The notes below the pieces were generated by a model. The model saw only the letters and a list, made by a program, of their open reading frames with translations. It did no database searches and was not told where the DNA came from. This document shows, one piece after another, positions 1 to 7,937 of a stretch of 64,000 bases of DNA (within the stretch, counting starts at the first letter, position 1; each line of letters starts with the position of its first letter). The translations under genes and the position numbers were made by a program. Source of the DNA: an uncultured Eubacteriales bacterium (GTDB taxonomy: Bacteria; Bacillota; Clostridia; Christensenellales; UBA1242); assembly GCA_902496015.1 (NCBI GenBank), contig CABUZJ010000003.1:91184-155183 (forward strand). The letters run 5' to 3'.

Positions 1-225
1 TGCACCCTTGCTTACGGCATCACCTATTGCATCAAGGTTATTGTTTGTTACCATATTCACTTCTCTAATTGCAGATCGCATTGTAAGCGACATATTTGTA
101 CCTGTATCTCCATCTGGAACAGGATAAACATTTAGTGAATCAACATATTCTTTATTATTTTCCAAATAATTAGCGCCACTAATAATCATTTTTCTAAACA
201 GCGCGCCAGTCACAGTTTTACTCAT
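1..225 (-). CDS. DAK2-domain protein, FakA/YloV-like (N-terminal part only)
   Basis: Only the first 75 codons lie in the window; the gene runs off the left edge. The ATG at 223-225 is preceded by the ribosome binding site AGGAGAG. Residues 32-45 read NVYPVPDGDTGTNM, the signature of the DhaL/DAK2 nucleotide-binding domain, whose aspartates (38 and 40 here) hold Mg-ATP. Proteins of this type next to a yloU gene are the fatty acid kinase subunit FakA/YloV, which phosphorylates fatty acids bound to FakB. The yloU-yloV order, divergent from rpmB, is the same as in Bacillus. The function call rests on the N-terminus and context only, because the C-terminal domains are not visible. Confidence 0.85.
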   Translation of the reverse strand, partial: MSKTVTGALFRKMIISGANYLENNKEYVDSLNVYPVPDGDTGTNMSLTMRSAIREVNMVTNNNLDAIGDAVSKGA

Positions 226-259
226 TTTTTAACTTCTCTCCTAGTGATAAAACAATTAC

Positions 260-300
260 GCATAACAAAATGGCAGAATTTATTCTACCTGTTATTATGC
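260..300. repeat. Imperfect inverted repeat between yloU and yloV
   Basis: GCATAAC near 260 and GTTATTATGC ending at 300 can pair, with an inner GCAGAAT/ATTCT pair. There is no T-run, so it is not an obvious terminator; it may be an mRNA processing or stability hairpin in the yloU-yloV message. Weak evidence. Confidence 0.3.
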
Positions 301-656
301 TAAACTTTCACTCCAACAACATTAATATTTATAGAATCAACAATCATGCCCGTGAATTGTTCAACATTATATTTAACTGAACGCCTAACTGACTCAGCAA
401 CTGCATTAATGCTAACGCCATATTTAAGTATAATGTCTAAATCAATATGAATACGGTCACCAATTGTCAAAATTTTTATTCCACGACTTTTAGCTAATTT
501 TTTACCTTTAAAAATTTCACGAAGCGTATCACCAAATTTTCCTGCAACAAGGTCAACAACCCCATAGCAATCAAGTGCGGTGTGCCCCACAACTAATGCA
601 ATTGACTCATCAGTAACGGAAATTTTTCCATAAGAATTTATGGTATTAACCGACAT
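300..656 (-). CDS. yloU: Asp23/Gls24 family envelope protein, YloU-like
   Basis: A 118-residue protein of the Asp23/Gls24 family (DUF322), small cytoplasmic or membrane-associated proteins of Gram-positive bacteria without a defined enzymatic role. The fold signature is visible: GKISVTDESIALVVGHTAL at the start, then GVVDLVAGKFGD, and an alternating hydrophobic strand region (IHIDLDIILKYGV). The reading frame is open to 749, but the ATG at 656 has a good site (AAGGAGAG) and a promoter lies inside the longer frame, so 656 is the better start. It lies upstream of yloV in a probable two-gene operon. Confidence 0.9.
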   Translation of the reverse strand: MSVNTINSYGKISVTDESIALVVGHTALDCYGVVDLVAGKFGDTLREIFKGKKLAKSRGIKILTIGDRIHIDLDIILKYGVSINAVAESVRRSVKYNVEQFTGMIVDSININVVGVKV

Positions 657-720
657 TTTGCTCTCCTTATCAAATATTAAGCACATAAAACTAAGGACAA
701 TCGCCCAAGTTTCAATATTT

Positions 721-749
721 ATATTACTACATCTTAATAATTTTAGCAA
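721..749 (-). promoter_or_regulatory. SigA-type promoter of yloUV
   Basis: On the minus strand TTGCTA (744-749), a 17-bp spacer and TAATAT (721-726). Its position excludes the long start of yloU. Confidence 0.55.
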
Positions 750-819
750 GGTTTTTTAATAAGTTTGCACAATTTGATAAAAAATAAATCTATAAAAAAG
801 TGATTTTTTTAAAAAAAGG

Positions 820-848
820 TTGCATTTTGTATTTTGTTATGATATTAT
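820..848 (+). promoter_or_regulatory. SigA-type promoter of rpmB
   Basis: TTGCAT (820-825), 17-bp spacer, TATTAT (843-848), 35 bp before the rpmB start. Confidence 0.6.
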
Positions 849-882
849 CATATAAGTTATTTTGAAATGTGGAGGTAAAACC

Positions 883-1068
883 ATGAGTAGAGTTTGTAGC
901 GTATGCGGAAAAGGTAAAATGACTGGCAACACTGTTAGCCATTCAAATATTAAAACAAAGCGTGTTTCAGTTCCAAACCTTCATAAAGTTGAAATTGAAG
1001 AAGACGGAAAAGTTACTCGTGCTTATTTATGCACTAAATGCATGAAAGGCTCTAAAAAAGATAAATAA
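883..1068 (+). CDS. rpmB: 50S ribosomal protein L28
   Basis: A 61-residue protein with the usual L28 length and sequence (start MSRVCSVCGKG, basic middle NIKTKRVSVPNL). It carries both zinc-type cysteine pairs, C5/C8 and C50/C53, so it is the C+ form. The start at 883 is set by GGAGG about 8 bases upstream; an in-frame ATG at 862 is too early for this site. It is divergent from yloUV, as in Bacillus, and is followed by its own terminator. Confidence 0.96.
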   Translation: MSRVCSVCGKGKMTGNTVSHSNIKTKRVSVPNLHKVEIEEDGKVTRAYLCTKCMKGSKKDK

Positions 1069-1071
1069 TTT

Positions 1072-1109
1072 AAAACCACCCCTATCTATTAAATGTGGGT
1101 GGTTTTTTT
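1072..1109 (+). terminator. rpmB terminator
   Basis: AACCACCC and GGGTGGTT form an 8-bp GC-rich stem, followed by a run of T. Confidence 0.85.
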
Positions 1110-1140
1110 AAAAATTTTTTAACAATTTTAAACTCCCCTA

Positions 1141-1169
1141 TTGACTTGACTACATATGCATGATATTAT
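1141..1169 (+). promoter_or_regulatory. Promoter of the orphan gene at 1188
   Basis: TTGACT (1141-1146), 17-bp spacer, TATTAT (1164-1169). The predicted transcript starts just ahead of the AAGGAG site, giving a very short leader. Confidence 0.55.
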
Positions 1170-1187
1170 GAAAAAAAAGGAGTTTTT

Positions 1188-1661
1188 ATGAAACACACAG
1201 TTACAGCATATGATATTGAACAAATGACAAAAGAAGAACTAAATGATTTTAAAGCGAGAAAAAAATTAAGAAGAGATTTTAGAGATGAAACTGAAAAGAA
1301 TTTTCATCGTAAAATGAATCATGCCTTAAAAAAATTCTTATTCGATATTTATAAAGATTTAGTTAATGAAAATTATGAATTGTTATATGAATTTGATTTC
1401 TACACTCCAGGTTCAGATACAATCATAAGCATTGCCGAAAGTGAACCAGCACAAACTATTATTGATAACTATTTTACCTTTGCAATTAATTACACTCAAA
1501 AGGCAAAAAACAGAAGAGATTTTATTGATTTAAATACAACATATGAATATTATCAAGATTGTCTTACTAAATGCAAAAAAATATTCTTTGAAGAAGCTAA
1601 TAATAAGGAAGCATTGTTAAATCAAGCAAGTGTTCTTGAAGAAGACGAACCACTTTTTTAA
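1188..1661 (+). CDS. Hypothetical protein, charged and helical
   Basis: 157 residues; I do not recognise a family. It is strongly charged (a basic KARKKLRRDFRDE stretch near residues 23-35 and an acidic tail ending EEDEPLF), has no signal peptide or membrane segment and is predicted to be mostly helical from composition. It has a good AAGGAG site, its own promoter and a terminator shared with spoVM, so it is probably a real single-gene unit. It lies in the slot between rpmB and spoVM, which are adjacent in Bacillus, so it looks like an insertion into a conserved neighbourhood. Confidence 0.75.
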   Translation: MKHTVTAYDIEQMTKEELNDFKARKKLRRDFRDETEKNFHRKMNHALKKFLFDIYKDLVNENYELLYEFDFYTPGSDTIISIAESEPAQTIIDNYFTFAINYTQKAKNRRDFIDLNTTYEYYQDCLTKCKKIFFEEANNKEALLNQASVLEEDEPLF

Positions 1662-1685
1662 ATTAAAAGAAATGAATAAATAAAC

Positions 1686-1709
1686 AAAAATGGGTAATAC
1701 CCATTTTTT
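1686..1709. terminator. Bidirectional terminator between the orphan gene and spoVM
   Basis: AAAAATGGGT/ACCCATTTTT is a near-perfect palindrome with A and T runs on both flanks, between convergent genes. Confidence 0.8.
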
Positions 1710-1720
1710 ATTAAAATTTA

Positions 1721-1816
1721 TTATGTTTTATTATCAATATATGTTTTTTCTTTTTTAACAAACAATTTTAAAATTCCACTTAAAGCCTTAGGTGCTTTAA
1801 TGCAAACAATAGTCAT
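1721..1816 (-). CDS. spoVM: Stage V sporulation protein M (small amphipathic peptide)
   Basis: A 31-codon reading frame with ATG at 1814-1816 and the site AGGGGGAAAG just upstream. Residues 6-16 read IKAPKALSGIL, which aligns with the core of Bacillus SpoVM (IKLPKFLGGIV), including the helix-breaking proline at the equivalent position; the tail is basic. SpoVM is an amphipathic helix that inserts in the convex forespore membrane and recruits SpoIVA, which is also encoded in this window. Position supports it: in Bacillus spoVM lies next to rpmB and the rpe/rsgA region, exactly as here. The tail is about five residues longer than in Bacillus. Confidence 0.85.
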   Translation of the reverse strand: MTIVCIKAPKALSGILKLFVKKEKTYIDNKT

Positions 1817-1842
1817 ATTCTTTCCCCCTGTTCTTCTACCCC

Positions 1843-1870
1843 ATATTATGAAATAATTAATCTAAATGAC
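1843..1870 (-). promoter_or_regulatory. Possible SigE promoter of spoVM
   Basis: On the minus strand GTCATTT (1864-1870), 13 bp, CATAATAT (1843-1850). SigE promoters have a CATA-type -10 and an ATA-type -35; this is a moderate match and is supported mainly by the known SigE control of spoVM. Confidence 0.35.
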
Positions 1871-1873
1871 ACA

Positions 1874-1899
1874 AAAAAAGAGCAATAATGCTCTTTTTA
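1874..1899 (-). terminator. Terminator of the ankyrin-repeat gene
   Basis: AAAGAGCA/TGCTCTTT hairpin with a T-run on the minus strand, right at the stop codon. Confidence 0.8.
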
Positions 1900-3696
1900 T
1901 TTTTCAATTTCATCTAAGCTTTCCAATAAGTCATTTACTACATTTAATTCATCGTTATCTTTTTTGTCATTTTTGTTATTTGTTTTATTAGTTCTAGATT
2001 TAGATTTATTATTAGAATAAGTAATTTTAGTATCGGTTTTTAAGACCTTTGTTAAATTAACATTAAAACCATTATCCTTTACTTCATCTAAAAAAGTATT
2101 GTTATATAAATTCCTAATTCTAGCTAATTTAGGGTCAATTTCTAAAGCTTTTATTAAAACTTCTTTAAGTCCTTTAAAACCAGCTATATGTAAAAATGTT
2201 TTGCCTTCTTCATCTTGAATTTCTGCTAATTTAGGATTAATTTCCAATGCTTTTATTAACACTTCACTATATCTTTCTTCTGCTGCATCATGTAAAAATG
2301 TTTTGCTTATTCCATCTTGAATTTCCGCTAGTTTAGGGTCAATTTCTAAGGCTTTAATTAAAACTTCTTCAAGCCCATAAAAAACGGCATAATGTAAAAA
2401 TGTATTGCCATCTTTATTTTGAATTTTTGCTAATTCTGGGTTAGTTTCCAATACTTTAATTAAAACTTCACTAAGTCCACCTATTGTGGCACCATGCAAA
2501 ATTGTACTGCCTTTTTCATCCTGAATTTTTGCTAATTTTGGATTAATTTCTAAGGCTTTTAACAATACTTCTCCTAAACCTTTATATCCTAATCCTTTAT
2601 AGGCTGCATTATGTAAAAATGTATAATCTCTTTTATTTTGAATTTCTGCTAATTTTGGATTAATTTCCAATGCTTTTAGCAAAACTTCACTAAGTCCATT
2701 TTCTGCTGCATTATGTAAAAATAATTTGCCTTCTTCATCTTGAATTTCTGCTAATTTTGGATTAATATCCAATGCTTTTAGCAAAACTTTACTAAGTCCA
2801 TTTTCTGCTGCATTATGTAAAAATGTTTTGCCTTCTTCATCTTGAATTTCTGCTAATTTGAGATTAATATCCAATGCTTTTAGCAAAACTTTACTAAGTC
2901 CATGTTCTGCTGCATTATGTAAAAATGTTTTGCCTTCTTCATCTTGAATTTTTGCTAATTTAGGATTAATTTCTAAGGCTTTTAACAATACTTCTCTTAA
3001 TCCATTATAGGTTGCATTATGTAAAAATGTTTTGCCTTCTTCATCTTGAATTTCTGCTAATTTAGGATTAATTTCCAATGTTTTTATTAACGCTTCACTA
3101 AGTCTACTTAATGCGGCATAGTGTAAAAAAGAATTATCCGCATAATCTAAAATCTTAGCTAATTTGGGGTTTATTTCTAATGCCTTAATTAATACTTCAC
3201 TAAGCCCGTTTTCTGCTGCATTATGTAAAAATGTATAATCTCTTTTATTTTGAATTTCTGCTAATTTAGGATTAACTTCTAATGCCTTAATTAATACTTC
3301 ACTAAGTTCATATTCCGCTGCATTATGTAAGAATGTGTCGTAATCTTCATTTTGAATCTCTGCTAATTTTGGATCAACTTCTAATGCCTTAATTAATACT
3401 TCACTAAATCCGTTTTTTACTGCCTTATGTAAAAATGTTTTGCCTTCTTCATCTTGAATTTCTGCTAATTTTGGATACGTTTCAACAACAAAGCAAAGAA
3501 AATCAGTATATCCATATCTTAAACATAAATCAATAATAGTTTTACCCCAATACATTGTCGTTTTCTTAGTAAGAAAATCTATATTAGCTGCATTTTTAAA
3601 AAATTTTATTAAGATCTGTTCTATTTCTTTTGGGTCAACTTTAGTGTTCTTTTCCAAACTTTTTATTCTATCAAAAATTCTATCAATTTCGTTCAT
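1897..3696 (-). CDS. Ankyrin-repeat protein with 14 near-identical repeats
   Basis: 599 residues. Residues 1-73 are a helical N-terminal cap with a degenerate repeat; about 74-554 hold 14 tandem 34-residue units of the type NPKLAEIQDEEGKTFLHNA; the last 45 residues are an Asn/Lys/Asp-rich low-complexity linker and an acidic helix. The TFLHxAA core replaces the usual ankyrin TPLHxAA. There is no signal peptide or membrane segment, so it is probably cytoplasmic, unless exported by a system I cannot see. AAAGGAG precedes the ATG. Function is unknown; ankyrin stacks bind proteins. Repeats 5-8 are almost identical to each other, which points to recent duplication within the gene. Confidence 0.9.
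   Translation of the reverse strand: MNEIDRIFDRIKSLEKNTKVDPKEIEQILIKFFKNAANIDFLTKKTTMYWGKTIIDLCLRYGYTDFLCFVVETYPKLAEIQDEEGKTFLHKAVKNGFSEVLIKALEVDPKLAEIQNEDYDTFLHNAAEYELSEVLIKALEVNPKLAEIQNKRDYTFLHNAAENGLSEVLIKALEINPKLAKILDYADNSFLHYAALSRLSEALIKTLEINPKLAEIQDEEGKTFLHNATYNGLREVLLKALEINPKLAKIQDEEGKTFLHNAAEHGLSKVLLKALDINLKLAEIQDEEGKTFLHNAAENGLSKVLLKALDINPKLAEIQDEEGKLFLHNAAENGLSEVLLKALEINPKLAEIQNKRDYTFLHNAAYKGLGYKGLGEVLLKALEINPKLAKIQDEKGSTILHGATIGGLSEVLIKVLETNPELAKIQNKDGNTFLHYAVFYGLEEVLIKALEIDPKLAEIQDGISKTFLHDAAEERYSEVLIKALEINPKLAEIQDEEGKTFLHIAGFKGLKEVLIKALEIDPKLARIRNLYNNTFLDEVKDNGFNVNLTKVLKTDTKITYSNNKSKSRTNKTNNKNDKKDNDELNVVNDLLESLDEIEK
2035..3477 (-). repeat. Tandem 102-bp ankyrin repeat array (14 units)
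   Basis: Fourteen units of 34 codons, one of which (unit 9) is 39 codons long. Several units share long identical DNA stretches such as the segment coding for the AEIQDEEGKTFLH core, so the array conserves nucleotides as well as protein. Confidence 0.9.
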
Positions 3697-3784
3697 TTTA
3701 TTCTCCTTTACTGCAATTATGATAACATATAAAATACTTTAAGTTAATATTGAATGTTTGAGAAAAACGACACTAAAATAAGGT

Positions 3785-3819
3785 TAAAAAAAATAAAAAA
3801 CTTTACTGAATGTAAAGTT
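3785..3819 (-). terminator. Terminator of the def-rpe operon
   Basis: AACTTTAC and GTAAAGTT form an 8-bp stem with a 5-base loop; the minus strand continues with a long T-run. It lies just after the rpe stop. Confidence 0.75.
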
Positions 3820-3834
3820 AATTATTTTAATGAA

Positions 3835-4533
3835 TTATTTTTGCTTAAAAAAGGCTCTAATTTGATTGCCATAGTCATTACCTTTCAAAGCTTTAATGGT
3901 TTTCTTAATGTTTTTGCTGTTAAATATTGCACTTCCACTAACTAAAATATTTGCCCCTACTTTTCTTAAAATCTTAGCATTTTTAACATTAACTCCGCCA
4001 TCTATTGCAATAAAAACATTCCTACTAAGTTCCCTAACTTCCGCCACTTTTTCAGCGCTTCCTGGAATAAATGTTTGGCCACTTGCCCCAGGTTTTACAC
4101 CCATAACCAAAACAACATCAACTAAGTTAGCTTGCAATAAATCTTTTATTTTCATAACCGGTGTTTCAGGATTTATTGCCACACCTGCAAGCACATTTTT
4201 AGACTTTATTCTTTCCAAAACATTAGGTAAATCTTTTGTATTTTCATAATGTACTGAAAGAATATCTGCACCAGCTTTAATGTATTTATCTACTTGTTCT
4301 TCTGGCTTATCAACCATTAAATGAACATCAACCAAAAGCGTTGTATTGCTTTTAACATAATCAACTAATTTTTCATCAAATGTAACATTAGGCACAAACT
4401 TACCATCACAAACATCTAAGTGCACTAATTGTGCACCAGATTTTTCTAATAACCGAAGTGTGTTATCTAATACTTCTTTATTATTATAATCTATTGCCAT
4501 AATTGATGGCGAAATTCTTATTATTCTAAACAT
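3835..4533 (-). CDS. rpe: Ribulose-phosphate 3-epimerase
   Basis: 232 residues from the ATG at 4533. Interconverts ribulose 5-phosphate and xylulose 5-phosphate in the pentose phosphate pathway. Family motifs in order: SPS near residue 8, HLDVCDG at 38-44 with the metal-binding His38 and catalytic Asp40, VDVHLMV, and IAIDGGV with the second catalytic aspartate. The phosphate loop is unusual, VKPGASGQ instead of the common VNPGFGGQ. The start overlaps the end of rsgA by 8 bases (ATGTTTAG), so the two are translationally coupled; the longer frame up to 4584 lacks a better site. Confidence 0.92.
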   Translation of the reverse strand: MFRIIRISPSIMAIDYNNKEVLDNTLRLLEKSGAQLVHLDVCDGKFVPNVTFDEKLVDYVKSNTTLLVDVHLMVDKPEEQVDKYIKAGADILSVHYENTKDLPNVLERIKSKNVLAGVAINPETPVMKIKDLLQANLVDVVLVMGVKPGASGQTFIPGSAEKVAEVRELSRNVFIAIDGGVNVKNAKILRKVGANILVSGSAIFNSKNIKKTIKALKGNDYGNQIRAFFKQK

Positions 4534-5428
4534 TATTTTTCCCTTTTTTATTAGTTTTGTTATAAATTGGTCTTTTACCAGCAAGTCTCAAATATTCTCG
4601 GCAAAATCTATCATATCGTGCTTTATTAATTTTCCCTTCTTCCAATGCTCTATTAACACCACATTCAGTAGATGATTTATCAATGTGATTACAAGATTTA
4701 TAATTACAATCTTTTGCAAATTTATAAATATCAGGATAAGCCATTAAAAATTCTTGTGCTGTTATTTTACTTAATTCTAACACTGAAAAACCAGGAGTGT
4801 CAAGCACAAGTGCATTGTTTTGCAACACATAAAGTTTAGTTTCAGTTGTGGTGTTTTTACCTCTTAAAATTTTACTTGTTAAATCGCTTGTCTTAATATT
4901 CAAACTTTTATTTAATGTGTTAAGAAGTGTAGATTTCCCAACACCAGATTGACCTGCAAGCACTGTAATTTTATTTTTTAAAATTTGCCAAAGTTTATTA
5001 ATATTTTCATTTTTAGTTGCACTTATTTCAATAACCTTTACACCAAGTGGTTCATATTGCTCTTTTATTTCTTTAATAAACTGTTTATCTAAAATATCCA
5101 ATTTTGTAACACACACAATTGGTGTAATCTTATTGTCATTTGCTGAAATTATAAGTTTATCTACAAGTAATAAATCACAGAGCGGTTCACTTGAAAGACA
5201 AATCAAAACTTGGTCAACATTAGCCACTTTAGGTCTTATTAACTGATTTTTTCTTGGCAAAACGCTTTCAATAGATTTATTTATCTCATCTATTAAAACC
5301 TTATCTCCCACTAAAACACTTTGCTCTTGTTTTTTAACTTTTCCACGCAAAGAACAAGTTAAATAATTTATATTATCAGTTGTTACAATAACTCCACCCT
5401 TACTAAACTCAACAACAGTTGCTTGCAT
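4526..5428 (-). CDS. rsgA: Ribosome small-subunit biogenesis GTPase RsgA
   Basis: 300 residues: N-terminal OB fold (about 1-60), circularly permuted GTPase and C-terminal zinc domain. The permutation is seen in motif order: G4 TKLD at 108-111, G5 SATK near 136, G1 GQSGVGKS at 159-166, then DTPG. The zinc ligands are the cysteines and His of CNYKSCNHIDKSSTEC near residues 240-256. RsgA tests late 30S maturation. It is fourth in the def-fmt-rlmN-rsgA-rpe operon, 3 bases after rlmN. Confidence 0.95.
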   Translation of the reverse strand: MQATVVEFSKGGVIVTTDNINYLTCSLRGKVKKQEQSVLVGDKVLIDEINKSIESVLPRKNQLIRPKVANVDQVLICLSSEPLCDLLLVDKLIISANDNKITPIVCVTKLDILDKQFIKEIKEQYEPLGVKVIEISATKNENINKLWQILKNKITVLAGQSGVGKSTLLNTLNKSLNIKTSDLTSKILRGKNTTTETKLYVLQNNALVLDTPGFSVLELSKITAQEFLMAYPDIYKFAKDCNYKSCNHIDKSSTECGVNRALEEGKINKARYDRFCREYLRLAGKRPIYNKTNKKGKNNV

Positions 5429-5431
5429 AAA

Positions 5432-6469
5432 TTATAATCCGTCCTTTAAAACTCTGCGTTTTAATTGGCCACAAGCACCTTCAATGTCGCTACCTAAGGT
5501 TCTTCTTGTTGTTGCAGAAATTCCCTGTTCTTTCAATGCTTTCCAAAACTTATTTTCTCTCTCTTTTGAAATGGGCTTATTTTTACAATCTTTATTATAG
5601 TTAACAGGTATTAAATTGACATGACATGCTATGCCACGCGTCAATGCCCTAAGCCTTAAAGCGTCACTTACAGTAGTATTTTCTTCAAGCATTATATACT
5701 CAAAAACAATTCGCCTTTTTGTCTTTTCATAATAATATCTAACTGCGTCCATAAGTTCTTCAAGACTAAAAGCATTTGCCACTTTCATTAGATTTTTTCG
5801 TGTTTCTTCTGTTGTGGCATGTAAACTAATTGTAAGTGTTATGCCTAAACCTTCATCAGTAAGTTTTCTAATTTTATCAGCCAAGCCACATGTTGAAAGT
5901 GATATATTCCTTTGGCTAATATTTAAGCTTTCTTTACTAGATATAATCTTAATAAATTTAATCACATTATCATAGTTATCTAATGGTTCACCACTTCCCA
6001 TTAAAACTATATTAGTAATTTTTCTATCTTCTTTATTTCCGCCTAAATATTTATTCACACATAAAACTTGCCCTAAAATTTCGCCTGCGCTTAAATTTCT
6101 TATTAGCCCATCCAATCCCGAAGCACAAAAAGAGCAACCCATTCTGCAACCTACCTGAGTTGAAACACATAAAGTATAACCATATTTATACTTCATTAAA
6201 ACGCCTTCAATAAGTTCACCATCACTGAGTTCATATAAAAATTTAACTGTTCCATCCTGACTAATATATTCATGTTTAATTTTTACCGGCAGTTCAATAA
6301 ATTTTTCTTTTAATTGTTCTCTTAAACTTTGTGGCAAATTGCTCATGTCACAAAAAGGCACATAATTTGTGCCCCATAAAAATATTTGATCTATGCGAAA
6401 TTTAGGCAAATTAAATTCACCTAAAATTTCTTTTAATTCATTCAACGAATAGTCTTGCAATATTTTCAT
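5432..6469 (-). CDS. rlmN: 23S rRNA/tRNA adenine-C2 methyltransferase RlmN
   Basis: 345 residues. A radical-SAM enzyme that methylates A2503 of 23S rRNA and A37 of some tRNAs. The CxxxCxxC cluster motif is at C108, C112 and C115 (GCRMGCSFCASG), and the C-terminal GACGQL carries the cysteine that resolves the covalent intermediate. I prefer the ATG at 6469, one base after the fmt stop and with AAGG upstream (TAATATG junction), over the earlier in-frame ATG at 6490, which has no site. Confidence 0.95.
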   Translation of the reverse strand: MKILQDYSLNELKEILGEFNLPKFRIDQIFLWGTNYVPFCDMSNLPQSLREQLKEKFIELPVKIKHEYISQDGTVKFLYELSDGELIEGVLMKYKYGYTLCVSTQVGCRMGCSFCASGLDGLIRNLSAGEILGQVLCVNKYLGGNKEDRKITNIVLMGSGEPLDNYDNVIKFIKIISSKESLNISQRNISLSTCGLADKIRKLTDEGLGITLTISLHATTEETRKNLMKVANAFSLEELMDAVRYYYEKTKRRIVFEYIMLEENTTVSDALRLRALTRGIACHVNLIPVNYNKDCKNKPISKERENKFWKALKEQGISATTRRTLGSDIEGACGQLKRRVLKDGL

Positions 6470-6470
6470 A

Positions 6471-7427
6471 TTAAACCTTAATGCTTGCATAATCGCTAAA
6501 CATCATACCTTCTGTTAATTTTCTTCCAGCAACTAAACTTTTTGCATCTACAACTTTTCCATTTGGTAACTGCATTTTAGTTATTTCCAAAACCCCTATT
6601 CCACACTGCACAAACACACCATTTTTAGACGAAGTTGGTGCAATTATGGTGCCGGCTTTTTGTTCTGTAGATGGCACATTGGCAGGATATGCCTCATAAA
6701 TTTTAACTTGCATCCCATTTAGGTTTGCCCTTGCGATTGGATCTGGATTACTGCCACGAACAAGACAACTAATTTGCTTTGCGGTTTTATTAAAATTAAT
6801 TGTGCAGTTAAGTTTGGTTAATTTTGTTGTAAAAGTAGCATTGCTATGCATTTGCTTTTTAGAAACGATTTTGCCTGTTTCAATCTCATCAAGAGTTTCA
6901 ATTAGTGCTTTTGCTCCAATCAAAGAAAGTCTGTCTGCCAATTCGCCAGCAGTTTCTCTTTCATTAATTTCAGTTTTTGCAACTTTTAAAATATCACCAG
7001 TATCCACTCCTGCTTCGGTTTTCATAATGGTAACACCTGTTTCTGTTTCACCTTCAATAATTGCAGTTTGAATGGGAGAAGCACCCCTAAACTTTGGAAG
7101 TAATGAAGCATGGACATTAATAATACCATATCTAGCAATATCAATAATCTCTTGACTTAAAATTTGCCCATAAGCAACAGTTACCATAACATCTGGGTTT
7201 AAGTCTTTTAAAACCTTTCCTCCATCACGCGAAATTTTGTCAAATTCTAAAACTAAAAGCCCAGCATTTTTAGCAAAAACTTTAACATCACATGGCTTAA
7301 CCTTTTGACCTCTGTCTGCTGCTGCATCTGGTTGGGTAACAACCGCCACCACCTCATGCCTGCTAGCTAGTAACGCTTTTAAACTTTCAATTGCAAATTT
7401 CGGCGAACCTAAAAATATAACTCTCAT
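6471..7427 (-). CDS. fmt: Methionyl-tRNA formyltransferase
   Basis: 318 residues of the usual length. Formylates initiator Met-tRNA with 10-formyl-tetrahydrofolate. The catalytic loop NVHASLLPKFRGASPIQTAI is at about 105-124, with the Asn/His/Asp triad completed by the Asp of GVDTGDIL; the C-terminal OB-like tRNA-binding domain follows. Its ATG overlaps the def stop by one base (TAATG), so def and fmt are coupled. Confidence 0.96.
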   Translation of the reverse strand: MRVIFLGSPKFAIESLKALLASRHEVVAVVTQPDAAADRGQKVKPCDVKVFAKNAGLLVLEFDKISRDGGKVLKDLNPDVMVTVAYGQILSQEIIDIARYGIINVHASLLPKFRGASPIQTAIIEGETETGVTIMKTEAGVDTGDILKVAKTEINERETAGELADRLSLIGAKALIETLDEIETGKIVSKKQMHSNATFTTKLTKLNCTINFNKTAKQISCLVRGSNPDPIARANLNGMQVKIYEAYPANVPSTEQKAGTIIAPTSSKNGVFVQCGIGVLEITKMQLPNGKVVDAKSLVAGRKLTEGMMFSDYASIKV

Positions 7428-7900
7428 TATTTCTTCCCTTTATTACTATTTTGCTCTTTATATCTGTCAATAAACAAAATGCCATCTAAGTGGTCGCATT
7501 CATGACAAATTGCCTTTGCCTCATAGCCTATAAATGTATCTTCTTTTAAATTCCCAAATCTATCGTGATATTTAACAACAACTTTATTTGGCCTTTTCAC
7601 AATTTGCCATTCGCCAGGCACAGACAAACATCCCTCTTCTTTAATTTTATTAACTCCCGATTGTTTAATTATTACAGGATTAATAAACTCTAAAAGTCTT
7701 TTACCAGTGTCAACCACACACACTCTTTTTAAAATTCCCACCTGCACAGCGCTAAGCCCTGCACCTTGTGCTTTATACATGGTATCTTTTAAATCGTCTA
7801 AAAGTTCAGCCAATCTTTTATCAAAAATATCAACTGGTTTAGATATTTTTCTAAGGGTTTCATTATCTTGTGGATATTTTAATATATTTCTAATTGCCAC
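7427..7900 (-). CDS. def: Peptide deformylase
   Basis: 157 residues. Removes the formyl group from nascent proteins. All three motifs are present: GAGLSAVQVG at 46-55, EGCLSVPG with metal ligand C91, and HECDH with H133 and H137 as ligands. The first codon is GTG (7898-7900) with AGGAG eight bases upstream. First gene of the five-gene operon that ends with rpe. Confidence 0.96.
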   Translation of the reverse strand: MAIRNILKYPQDNETLRKISKPVDIFDKRLAELLDDLKDTMYKAQGAGLSAVQVGILKRVCVVDTGKRLLEFINPVIIKQSGVNKIKEEGCLSVPGEWQIVKRPNKVVVKYHDRFGNLKEDTFIGYEAKAICHECDHLDGILFIDRYKEQNSNKGKK

Positions 7901-7937
7901 TTTAATTCTCCTAATTTCTTTCCATTTAATATAGAAT

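Noticed and set aside
2035..3477. Repeat array as a CRISPR or a non-coding satellite
   Set aside because: The unit is 102 bp, in frame throughout and codes for ankyrin repeats; there are no spacers.
3754..3945. Forward ORF of 63 codons over the rpe end
   Set aside because: It covers the rpe terminator and antisense rpe, with no ribosome site.
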